Below, in pieces: positions 38,041 to 46,353 of a stretch of DNA of 64,000 bases. Source of the stretch: JAIVGV01 sp032229975. Its GTDB lineage: Bacteria; Acidobacteriota; Blastocatellia; Pyrinomonadales; Pyrinomonadaceae. The translations under genes were made by a program, and so were the position numbers. The notes under the pieces are model-generated. The model was not told the DNA's origin, did no database searches, and saw only the letters and a list, made by a program, of their open reading frames with translations. The stretch is from positions 62,001 through 126,000 of the forward strand of contig JAVXVG010000067.1 of NCBI GenBank assembly GCA_032229975.1, given 5' to 3'. How positions within the stretch are numbered: the stretch's first letter is position 1; each line of letters opens with the position of its first letter.

Positions 38041-40659
38041 TCACACCTCCCGCCGCGACTCGCGCCATCGACGCAGGCGCAGAGAGTTCGCCACGACCGA
38101 GACGCTTGAGAGCGACATCGCCGCGCTCGCGATGACGGGCGAGAGCAGCCAGCCCGTGAAGGGATAGAGCAGACCGGCCGCGATGGGAATGCCGATGGTG
38201 TTGTAGGCGAAAGCCCAGAAGAGATTTTGCCGGATGGTGCGGATGGTGGCCCGCGAGAGATTGATCGCGGCGGCGACTCCGCGCAGGTCGCCTCCGACGA
38301 GCGTCACGTCCGAAGCCTCTATCGCCACGTCCGTGCCCGTGCCGATGCTGATGCCGAGATCGGCCTGCGCGAGTGCGGGCGCATCGTTGATGCCATCGCC
38401 GACCATCGCGACCTTGTGCCCTGCGTCTTGAAGTCGCTTGATCTCACCGGCCTTCCCCTCCGGCAAAACTTCCGCGAGCACTTTATCAACTCCAACAACG
38501 CGCGCCACCGCTTCGGCAGTCGCACGGTTGTCGCCCGTCAGCATCACGACTTCAAGCCCCATGCGCCGCAGCGACTCGACCGCAGACTTCGACTCAGACC
38601 TCACCTCGTCCGCAACCGCGAGCACGCCCGCGAAGCGGCCATCGACCGACGCATAGATCGGTGTCTTCCCTTCCAACGCGAACTGCGCCGCGCGATGGAC
38701 GAAGCCTTCGATCTCGATCCCGCGCTCGCGCATCAACCCTGCGTTCCCGACGACGATGGCCCGCCCCTCGATCTCTGCCTCGACACCGTGGCCCGCCACC
38801 GCTTTGAAACGTGCGATCTTATTCTTCATGTCGAGCCCGCGCGCTTCCATACCGCGCACGATTGCTTCGCCCAAAGGATGTTCGCTTCCGCGCTCCGCAA
38901 TCGCCACGAGCCGCAGCAGTTCGTCTTCACTGATTGTCGTTTGCGCTGCGATCACATCGGTTAGGGCCGGACGACCGCGCGTGATCGTGCCGGTCTTGTC
39001 GAGGACGATGGTGTCGATGCCGCGCGCGGTTTCTAATGCCTCGCCGCCTTTGATCAGGATGCCGAGCTGCGCGCCGCGCCCCGTGCCGACCATGATCGCC
39101 GTCGGCGTGGCGAGACCGAGCGCGCACGGGCACGCGATGATGAGCACTGAGACGAAGCGCACGAGCGCGGTCGTGAAGCGCGCGTCCACGGGCGCGGCGA
39201 CGAACCAGACGACGAACACAGCAATCGCGAGACAGAGCACGATGGGCGTAAACACGCCGCTAATCACGTCTGCCGTGCGCGCAATCGGAGCCTTCGAGCC
39301 TTGCGCTTCTTGCACGAGCTTGACAATCTGTTGCAGCGCGGTCTCCTTACCGATCTTCGTCGCGCGAAACGTGAAAGAGCCGACGCGATTGAGCGTCGCG
39401 CCGAACACTTCGTCGCCGATCCGCTTCTCGACCGGCAGGCTCTCGCCCGTCAACATCGACTCGTCAATCGCCGACTGGCCCTCTTCGACGATGCCGTCCG
39501 TCGCGACGCGCTCGCCCGGTCTGACGACGATTCGATCTCCGAGTGCGATCTCCTCGAACGCGATCTCGACCTCGCGGCCTTCACGCACAACGCGCGCGCG
39601 CTTCGGCTGCAAGTTGATCAACTTTCGGATCGCGTCGTTTGTTCTTCCCTTCGCGCGCGCTTCGAGCAGGCGGCCCAAAAGTATGAGCGCGATGATGACG
39701 CCTGCCGCCTCGAAATAGACGGGCGGCATGACGTGTGAAGATGATGCGACGCCGGATGCAACGTCGCTCATTCCATTCATGCCGATCATCGATCCTCGCG
39801 GCGTGGCGGCGGCGAAGAAGTTTGGTGCAATGGTCGCGGCGAGCGAGTAGAGATACGCCGCGCCAGTGCCCGTCGCGATGAGCGTGTTCATGTCTGCGGC
39901 GCGGTGTCGGAGCGCAGCCCATGCGCCGCGATAGAACTGCGCGCCGCAATAGAAGACGACGGGCGTGGTGAGCGCGAGTTGTAGATAGTTCACACCAGCG
40001 AAGTTGAAGAGCGCGACGCGACCGTGCGACATCGCAACGGCCAGCACGGGCAGCGAGAGGAGGGCCGCGATCAAAAACTTTCGTCGCAGCTCTTTGTACT
40101 CCGCGACGCGCGCCGCCTGCTCGAAGTCTTCAGCCGCAGCCTCGCCCGCACCCTTCGGCACTTCGCGCACGCGGTAACCGAACTCTTCTATGCGCTGACG
40201 AATCGCGCGCGCGTCGGTTGCCGTCGGCAGATAATCAACGCGCACTTCCATCGCGGCGAGATTGAAAGACGAGGCGACGACGCCCGCGAGCCTCGTCAGA
40301 TGTTTTTCGAGCTGCACGCCCGATCCTGCGGGCCGCGCCGAATCATCGACGATGAACTCGGCGCGCGACGTGCCCGCCGTGTCGTAGCCTTCGGCGCGGA
40401 TCGTCTCGACGAGGCGGCGACTATCGGTCGTCAAAGGATCGTATTCGACGCTCGCGCGCGCGGTGGCGAAGTTGACGCCCGCGCTGTGCACGCCCTCGGC
40501 GCGCGAGAGTCCGCGCTCGATGCGACGCGCGCAAGCCGCGCACGTCATCCCCTTGATCGGCAGATCGACGCGCTCAAGTGCGGGCGATGCTGTCGTCGCT
40601 CCTGCTGTCGGCATGGCGGTGGTCGTCGCGCGTTCGCGTGTCGCAGTTGAATCTGGCAT
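38041..40659 (-). CDS. copA: Cu(+)-exporting P-type ATPase
   Basis: 872 residues. HMA domain 1 has GMTCAAC at about 38-44. HMA domain 2 (about 115-165) keeps the fold but has lost the CxxC. The core has the TGE motif, the copper-site CPC in IIACPCALGLATPT (about 510-512), DKTGTIT with the phosphorylated Asp at about 554, SEHPLGEA, and GDGINDAPALAQADLGIS. It exports Cu+ using ATP. It is followed by the cupredoxin gene and divergent from the SDR gene across a 225-bp gap. Confidence 0.96.
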   Translation of the reverse strand: MPDSTATRERATTTAMPTAGATTASPALERVDLPIKGMTCAACARRIERGLSRAEGVHSAGVNFATARASVEYDPLTTDSRRLVETIRAEGYDTAGTSRAEFIVDDSARPAGSGVQLEKHLTRLAGVVASSFNLAAMEVRVDYLPTATDARAIRQRIEEFGYRVREVPKGAGEAAAEDFEQAARVAEYKELRRKFLIAALLSLPVLAVAMSHGRVALFNFAGVNYLQLALTTPVVFYCGAQFYRGAWAALRHRAADMNTLIATGTGAAYLYSLAATIAPNFFAAATPRGSMIGMNGMSDVASGVASSSHVMPPVYFEAAGVIIALILLGRLLEARAKGRTNDAIRKLINLQPKRARVVREGREVEIAFEEIALGDRIVVRPGERVATDGIVEEGQSAIDESMLTGESLPVEKRIGDEVFGATLNRVGSFTFRATKIGKETALQQIVKLVQEAQGSKAPIARTADVISGVFTPIVLCLAIAVFVVWFVAAPVDARFTTALVRFVSVLIIACPCALGLATPTAIMVGTGRGAQLGILIKGGEALETARGIDTIVLDKTGTITRGRPALTDVIAAQTTISEDELLRLVAIAERGSEHPLGEAIVRGMEARGLDMKNKIARFKAVAGHGVEAEIEGRAIVVGNAGLMRERGIEIEGFVHRAAQFALEGKTPIYASVDGRFAGVLAVADEVRSESKSAVESLRRMGLEVVMLTGDNRATAEAVARVVGVDKVLAEVLPEGKAGEIKRLQDAGHKVAMVGDGINDAPALAQADLGISIGTGTDVAIEASDVTLVGGDLRGVAAAINLSRATIRTIRQNLFWAFAYNTIGIPIAAGLLYPFTGWLLSPVIASAAMSLSSVSVVANSLRLRRWRESRREV

Positions 40660-40884
40660 CGTCGTTGCCTCTTGTCGAAGTCAGTCGCAAAGAAGAGTCC
40701 TGTTAATTGGATGCGTTGGTGTTGCCCACGTATCGTTGGGCTACACAGATGTATGCTTACTGTCGCGTTCTCTTTGCGGCTCGCAAAATAGTCTAGAGCA
40801 TGAGTCGCTGGATTGAAAACGCGCCGTCAACATCGATCAGACGGAACTAACTTTGAAGAACATCGCTGAAGCAGAAGGGGAGAG

Positions 40885-41940
40885 ATGAAATTTCAACTGC
40901 GGAAACTAGAAGATCAGGTCGTGGTGATTACAGGCGCATCGAGCGGCATCGGGCTCGTGACGGCGCGCATGGCTGCGCGGCGCGGCGCGCGACTCGTGCT
41001 CGCGGCGCGCAACGAGGATGCGCTGCGACAGTTGGCCGAAGAGATCAACTCTTCGGGCGGCGAGGCAATTCATGTCGTCGCAGATGTGGGAAGCGACGGG
41101 GACGTGCGACGGATCGCGGACGCCGCGCTGCATCACTTCGGCGGCTTCGACACGTGGATCAACAACGCGGGCGTCTCGATCTACGGCAAGATCATGGAAG
41201 TCTCCGACGAAGATCATCGACGACTCTTCGAGACGAACTACTGGGGCATCGTCCACGGCTCGCGCGCGGCGGTTAAACTTTTGCGTCGTCGCGGCGGCGC
41301 GCTCATCAACGTCGGCAGCGTCCTCTCTGATCGTGCCATCCCGATTCAAGGCACTTACTGCGCGTCGAAGCACGCCGTTAAAGGTTATACGGACGCGCTC
41401 AGGATGGAATTGGAAGAGGAGGGCCTGCCCATCTCCGTCACGCTCATCAAGCCGAGCGCGATTGACACGCCCTATCGCGCGCACGCGAAGAACTATATGG
41501 ATGTCGAGCCGTTGAATCCGCCGCCCGTCTATGCGCCCGAACCCGTAGCGGAGGCCATCCTCCACTGCGCCGAGCACCCTGAGCGCGACGTGTACATCGG
41601 CGCGGGCGGCAAGATGCTCTCCTTCATGGGCGAGAGCGCGCCGCGACTGACCGACAAGGCAATGGAGCTGACGACCTTCAAACTTCAACGCAGTGATCAA
41701 CCTACACAACCGGATCGCAGAGACAGTCTGCACGGGCCCTCGCGCGACGGCGAAGAGCGCGGCGGCTATCCCGGCCACGTCGCCGAATCATCCCTCTACA
41801 CGAAGGCTTCGCTGCACCCTCTCATCGCGGGCGCGATCATGTTCGGGGCCGGTCTCGCGCTCGCCGCTTTGGTGCGACCGAGACGCGCGAACGGAAGCAA
41901 CGGATACGGCGGGCACTCGACTGAAGTTGGAATTTTGTAG
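40885..41940 (+). CDS. Short-chain dehydrogenase with C-terminal membrane helix
   Basis: 351 residues with a good GGGGAG site before ATG. TGASSGIG near residue 17 binds the dinucleotide; NNAGVSIYG near 92; the catalytic Ser of INVGSVLSD near 142 and YCASK (Tyr/Lys) near 155. After the about 250-residue core comes a polar linker (QRSDQPTQPDRRD) and a hydrophobic segment HPLIAGAIMFGAGLALAALV near residue 315, so it is probably tail-anchored. The substrate is unknown. It ends 7 bp before the convergent bshA stop. Confidence 0.9.
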   Translation: MKFQLRKLEDQVVVITGASSGIGLVTARMAARRGARLVLAARNEDALRQLAEEINSSGGEAIHVVADVGSDGDVRRIADAALHHFGGFDTWINNAGVSIYGKIMEVSDEDHRRLFETNYWGIVHGSRAAVKLLRRRGGALINVGSVLSDRAIPIQGTYCASKHAVKGYTDALRMELEEEGLPISVTLIKPSAIDTPYRAHAKNYMDVEPLNPPPVYAPEPVAEAILHCAEHPERDVYIGAGGKMLSFMGESAPRLTDKAMELTTFKLQRSDQPTQPDRRDSLHGPSRDGEERGGYPGHVAESSLYTKASLHPLIAGAIMFGAGLALAALVRPRRANGSNGYGGHSTEVGIL

Positions 41941-41947
41941 GCGCGCT

Positions 41948-43078
41948 TCAGGCGGCTAGCACGCGCTCGTAGAAACTTAGATACTGCGGGATGACGAGAT
42001 CAGTTCCGTAGCGCGAGAGGGCCGACTCGCGCGCGCGTTGTCCCATCGCGCCTCGCGCCGCGTCGTCTGCGAGCAAGCGCGCTGCGTCGTCGGCCATCTT
42101 CTCCACGTCGCCCACTTCGGAGAGATAGCCCGTCTCTCCGTCCGTCACGACTTCAGGCACGCCGCCCACGCGCGAGGCAACGACCGGCACTTCGCATGCC
42201 ATCGCTTCGAGCGCGGCGAGCCCGAACGACTCCTGCTCCGAAGGCAACAGCAAAACGTCCGCGACCGACAGGTAATCGACGATGCGGGCCTGCTTGCCGA
42301 CGAACACGCAATGAGCCTCGACGTTCAGAGAGCGCGCGCGATGTTCCGCAAGAGCACGCTCGCTTCCATCTCCGACCATCACGAGCCTTGCGTCGATCCC
42401 TTTCTCTCTTACACGCGCCAGCACTTCAATACAATCGACGGGACGCTTCACGGGCCGAAAGTTCGAGACGTGCGCGAGCAGCGGCTCGCCTGCGGGCGCG
42501 AGTTGCGCGCGAAGCTCTCGATTCTCTTTGCGTCGATACTCCGTGCCGCAGACGAAGTTTGGAATGACTGTGATGCGCGCTGGATCGACGCCGAAGGTCT
42601 CTTCGGTTGCGCGCTTGAGGTAGTGAGAGATCGCCGTCACGCCGTCAGACTGCGCGATGCCGTAGCGCGTGATGGGAAGATAAGAACGATCAGAGCCGAC
42701 GAGCGTGATGTCTGTCCCGTGAAGCGTCGTGATGACGGGCAGACGGCGTCCGGGCTTCAGAGATTCGCGCGCGAGGATCGCGCTGATCGAGTGTGGAATG
42801 GCGTAGTGGACGTGGAGCAGATCGAGGTTCTCGGTCTCGGCGACGGTGGACATCTTCGTCGCGAGCGCGAGCGTGTAAGGCTGATGCTCGAAGAGCGGGT
42901 ACGACATCATCTCGACCTCGTGGAAGCGCACGCGCTCGTTTAGCTCCGTGAGGCGCGTCGGCAGAGACGACGCGATGAAGTGGACGGTGTGCCCGCGCGC
43001 CGCCAGTTCCTTGCCCAGCTCAGAGCCGACGATGCCGCTCCCGCCGTAGCTCGAATAGACCGTGATGCCGATGTTCAT
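41948..43078 (-). CDS. bshA: N-acetyl-alpha-D-glucosaminyl L-malate synthase
   Basis: 376 residues from ATG 43076-43078. The start MNIGITVYSSYGGSGIVGSE is the BshA signature. LHVHYAIPHSISAIL and TTLHGTDITLVGSD are further BshA-specific blocks, and FGLAALEAMACEVPVVAS is the GT4 UDP-sugar motif. It makes the first bacillithiol precursor, GlcNAc-malate, from UDP-GlcNAc and L-malate. An alternative ATG at 43102 lies in a palindromic repeat and is less likely. bshB1, the next enzyme, lies at 48397-49152. Confidence 0.95.
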   Translation of the reverse strand: MNIGITVYSSYGGSGIVGSELGKELAARGHTVHFIASSLPTRLTELNERVRFHEVEMMSYPLFEHQPYTLALATKMSTVAETENLDLLHVHYAIPHSISAILARESLKPGRRLPVITTLHGTDITLVGSDRSYLPITRYGIAQSDGVTAISHYLKRATEETFGVDPARITVIPNFVCGTEYRRKENRELRAQLAPAGEPLLAHVSNFRPVKRPVDCIEVLARVREKGIDARLVMVGDGSERALAEHRARSLNVEAHCVFVGKQARIVDYLSVADVLLLPSEQESFGLAALEAMACEVPVVASRVGGVPEVVTDGETGYLSEVGDVEKMADDAARLLADDAARGAMGQRARESALSRYGTDLVIPQYLSFYERVLAA

Positions 43079-43082
43079 AAGA

Positions 43083-43157
43083 AAGCACTCAGCCGTCAGC
43101 AACCAGTAAACAGCCAGACTAAAAAGCTGAGCGCTGACGGCTGAGTGCTGAGTGCTT
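43083..43157. repeat. Palindrome with CAG-type heptamer arms upstream of bshA
   Basis: AAGCACTCAGCCGTCAGC (43083-43100) pairs over 17 bp with 43133-43149. Units such as CAGCCGT, CAGCAAC, CAGTAAA and CAGCCAG repeat at 7 bp; the right arm repeats GCTGAGY-type units. It begins just upstream of the bshA start codon, so it could affect bshA mRNA 5' structure. Confidence 0.8.
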
Positions 43158-43167
43158 AAAAATACAG

Positions 43168-43200
43168 AGAGGCAGGCGGCCCTCGCTACCGTCTGCCTCT
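43168..43200. terminator. Stable hairpin of unclear direction
   Basis: AGAGGCAGGCGG (43168-43179) pairs with CCGTCTGCCTCT (43189-43200), 12 bp with one G-U, loop of 9. It lacks a T-run on either side, so terminator, cis-regulatory hairpin or dispersed repeat are all possible. Confidence 0.4.
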
Positions 43201-43432
43201 CGTCTCAACTTGTCTCACCTGATTAAAGGGGGACAAGTGAGGGGCTGAACTATACGCCCACTCTCGTTTTTTTGACAAGTCAAATCTGCGCGATACCGGA
43301 CGAAACCAGCGTCCGGCGGCTGCGGATTAGGGTGCGGGCGGGTATAATTAATCGTGAAGCGAATGAAATAACTTTAGTCGCCGGTCGCCTCTCGTGCGCC
43401 CGTATTCAATCGGAGCTTAATTGGAGAGTTTC

Positions 43433-44014
43433 ATGCCGAAGATAGACAACATCGAGGAGACGCCGAACCCGAACGCCGTCAAGTTTGTTCTCAAAGAGCC
43501 CGTCTCGAACGGCGCGGCTCGCTCGTTTAGTAACGTCGCGGAGGGGTCGGACGATCCGCTCGCGCGCGCACTGTTTGAAGTGGGCGGCGTCGTCTCCGTC
43601 TTCTACATGGGCAACATGATCACGGTCGAGAAGGTTGAAGAGGACGACTGGGACGATCTGCTCCCGCGCCTCGCCGTGCCGATCCGCGCTGCTGCTGCTG
43701 CGACGAACGGCGCGGGCGCGGCAGTAGCGACTGCGGCGGCGGGTGCGGGCGCACTCGGCGGCCCGCTCGGCGCGATGTTGAGCGACGACCCGCGACTCGC
43801 GCGCATCAACGAGATTTTAGACGAACGCATCCGGCCCTATCTTGCGTCGGATGGTGGCTGGCTCGAAATCATGAGTCTCAAAGAGAACACGCTCACGATC
43901 CGCTATCAAGGCGCGTGCGGCAGTTGCCCCAGCTCCATCACCGGCACGCTCATGGCAATCGAAGGAATGCTCAAGCAGGAGATCGATCCCGAACTCGAAG
44001 TCATCACCCTCTGA
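43433..44014 (+). CDS. Nfu-type iron-sulfur cluster scaffold protein
   Basis: 193 residues from ATG 43433, with TTGGAGAG upstream. The N-terminal Nfu domain begins ETPNPNAVKFVLKEPV and has LFEVGGVVSVFYMGNMITV. A Gly/Ala-rich linker (about 90-110) joins it to the C-terminal NifU domain with ASDGGWLEIMS and the cluster Cys pair in ACGSCPSS. It assembles or carries 4Fe-4S clusters. It is unclustered. Confidence 0.9.
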   Translation: MPKIDNIEETPNPNAVKFVLKEPVSNGAARSFSNVAEGSDDPLARALFEVGGVVSVFYMGNMITVEKVEEDDWDDLLPRLAVPIRAAAAATNGAGAAVATAAAGAGALGGPLGAMLSDDPRLARINEILDERIRPYLASDGGWLEIMSLKENTLTIRYQGACGSCPSSITGTLMAIEGMLKQEIDPELEVITL

Positions 44015-44150
44015 CCGAGTTGCAACTCTACATCCTCACGATCTTCTTTCGCCCGTCGAATCTTTTTGGAACGATGCGGGTCTAAGCGCGTAATAACTTC
44101 TCGCAGAGGTTTATTCAAACAGAGACCCCGCCCCGCCCTAGGAGAAAAAG

Positions 44151-46175
44151 ATGATCCGCAACAGTCGCCTTTTCGCGGCAGCAGCGTGCGCGCTGTCGCT
44201 CTCCCTCTCCACACTCGCGCAGCAGCCCGCGCAGCCGTCGAAGACGACGACGCCCGTCAAGGCCCCCGCGCGCGTCGCCGTCGATCCGCTCGCTGCCAGC
44301 CGACGCGCCAACGCCATCAATCTCGTCAACGCGCTCGCAGACGAAGCGCGCGGCTTCCACGACTCGGCCCTTCGCGCGCGCGTGCAGGCGCAGGCGGCGG
44401 ACGCTTTGTGGGAGACGGATCAGGAACGCTCGCGCACACTCTTCCGACGCGCGTGGGACGCGGCTGAACAAGCTGACCAAGAGAACGTCAAACAGCGCGA
44501 GGCGGATCGCAACGCGCCGCCTGCGCTCGGCTCAGGCGGCGGCGCGACGCGCACCGTCGAGGACGTGCGACAGATCGCGGGCGGACGAGCCAACGCGCTC
44601 GCCTCGCGTCTGAATGGCCCGAACCTGCGCTCGGAAGTCCTGCGCCTCGCGGCGAAGCGCGACCGTGCACTCGGCGAAGAACTCCTCGCCAAACTTCAGG
44701 ACGCGCGCAAGCAGGACGAGCGCGAACTCAACGCCGAATCAACAGCCAACTCCGCGTCGAGCGCGGCTAGTGATGCCGCTTCGGGATCGCCCGCCATGCC
44801 CGCCGCGATTGATCCGCACGACGCGTCGCCCGAAGACTCGCGTCGCCTCGAACTTGCCACAGGCTTCCTACAGGAGAACGACACGGAGCGCGCACTACAG
44901 TTCGCCGAGCCCGCACTGGGTAGAGTGAACGTGCCTGTGATGGAGTTTCTCGCCTCTCTACGCGAGAAGAGCGCGGACGCCGCCGATCAACGCTACGGCG
45001 CGCTCGTCGCGCGCTCTGCCGCCGATCCGAGAACCGACGCCAACGCAGTTCTCATCCTCTCTTCTTACGTGCTGACGCCGCATCTCTACATGGTCTTTGA
45101 ACGCGGCGGCGGGATGTCAACGATGATCAGGCAGCGCGACACCAGCCCGCCCGAAAACATGTCGCCGGCAGTGCGCGCGGGCTTCGCGCGTTTCGCCGCG
45201 ATGGAGTTGTTGCGGCCACTGCCCGCCGCCGAGCAGCCCGAAGCACGTGCGGCACGCGGCGCGGCTTACTTCGTCATCGGTCGCCTCCTGCCCTTCATCG
45301 AGCAGATGCAGCCCGCGTTAGCGGCCCCCTTGCGCGCGCAGGTTGCGGCCATCTCTCCCGACGTGCCGGAGCAGAGACGGCAAGGCATGGAGCGCGACAT
45401 GAATCGCGGACTCGTCCCCGACTCGCAGCGCAGCGACGGGATGCAGGAGTCGCTCGACGCGGCGGAGAAGGCCACTAGTCAGGACGCGCGCGATGCGGCG
45501 TACCTGCAAGCCGCGCTCATCGCTTCGCGCAAGAATGATCCGAAGGCGCGCGACTACGCCTCGAAGATCGACAACGTCGAGTTGCGACAGCAAGCCTACG
45601 CCTTCGTCGATTTCACCGCCGTTAACGAATCGATCCAGAAGAAGGACGGCGCGGCGGTGTTACGCCTCGCGCAGTCGGGCGATCTCAACAACACGCAACG
45701 CACTTGGGCATACACCGAAGCTGCACGCCTGATGAAAGACGACCGCGCGCATTCCATCGAAGCCCTCGAAGCGGCGGCGCAGTCGGCGCGTAAGATCGAC
45801 GAGGCCGATCCAGACCGGCCCCGCGCGCTCGTCGCCATCGCCACCGAGTTCTTCAACGCCGATCATAACCGCGCTTGGGAGTTGATGATGGATGTGGTCA
45901 AGGCGGCGAATGCCGCGCCGGAGTTTACGGGCGCGGACGCAGGAATGGCCGCGCGCGTGCAGACGCGCGGGATGATGTCCACGGTCAACTTCCCCGCCCC
46001 GTCTTTAGACCTCACAGGCATCTTCCGCGCACTCGGCAAAGAGGACATGAACCGCGCCGTCTCGCTCGCGCAGACTTTCACTAGCGAAGCGCCACGCGCC
46101 GTCGCCACGCTCGCCGTCGCGCGCGCTGTGCTCGAAGAGAAGCCGCCAGCGCGCGCGAGCAAGCAGACGCAGTGA
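44151..46175 (+). CDS. Hypothetical exported helical protein A (paralog pair)
   Basis: 674 residues with AGGAG before ATG. Signal peptide FAAAACALSLSLSTLAQQPA. It has a repeated-helix architecture with VNALADEARGFHDSALRARV and AADALWETDQERSRTLFRRA near the start, a low-complexity Ala/Ser stretch near residue 200 and later VLTPHLYMVF and YFVIGRLLPFIEQMQPALA. No enzyme motif is visible; TPR-like helices are suggested. It is 40-50% similar by eye to the next gene. Family and function unknown. Confidence 0.78.
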   Translation: MIRNSRLFAAAACALSLSLSTLAQQPAQPSKTTTPVKAPARVAVDPLAASRRANAINLVNALADEARGFHDSALRARVQAQAADALWETDQERSRTLFRRAWDAAEQADQENVKQREADRNAPPALGSGGGATRTVEDVRQIAGGRANALASRLNGPNLRSEVLRLAAKRDRALGEELLAKLQDARKQDERELNAESTANSASSAASDAASGSPAMPAAIDPHDASPEDSRRLELATGFLQENDTERALQFAEPALGRVNVPVMEFLASLREKSADAADQRYGALVARSAADPRTDANAVLILSSYVLTPHLYMVFERGGGMSTMIRQRDTSPPENMSPAVRAGFARFAAMELLRPLPAAEQPEARAARGAAYFVIGRLLPFIEQMQPALAAPLRAQVAAISPDVPEQRRQGMERDMNRGLVPDSQRSDGMQESLDAAEKATSQDARDAAYLQAALIASRKNDPKARDYASKIDNVELRQQAYAFVDFTAVNESIQKKDGAAVLRLAQSGDLNNTQRTWAYTEAARLMKDDRAHSIEALEAAAQSARKIDEADPDRPRALVAIATEFFNADHNRAWELMMDVVKAANAAPEFTGADAGMAARVQTRGMMSTVNFPAPSLDLTGIFRALGKEDMNRAVSLAQTFTSEAPRAVATLAVARAVLEEKPPARASKQTQ

Positions 46176-46353
46176 TGAGAGTCTCGTTACGAGAAGCAGT
46201 CTCATAAATTAGGAGCAGACGTTTAGAGTTCACGCTTTAGCGTGTTCTGGCGAGATGAACGCAAACTAAAGTTTGAACTCTAACCATTGGTGAGACCACT
46301 TCGAGAAGAACGTCGAGCATCGTCTTAAGAAGTTCGTTCATGCGAGGATCAAG
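46176..46353. repeat. Intergenic cruciform-type repeat between paralogs
   Basis: TTAGAGTTCA (46223-46232) pairs perfectly with TGAACTCTAA (46274-46283). Between them CACGCTTTAGCGTG (46231-46244) and AAACTAAAGTTT (46263-46274) are themselves palindromic, so the segment can form a three-way cruciform. It separates two tandem paralogous genes. Confidence 0.7.

Larger units (their letters stand above)
43079..43432. other. Intergenic region between bshA and nfu: heptamer palindrome, hairpin and possible promoter
   Basis: Divergent gap holding three signals. Palindrome 43083-43157 (CAG-type heptamers). Hairpin 43168-43200 with 12 bp and one G-U pair. A TATAAT hexamer at 43343-43348 could be the -10 box for the + strand nfu-like gene (ATG 43433); no clear -35 box is visible, so it is only suggestive. 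Confidence 0.5.
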
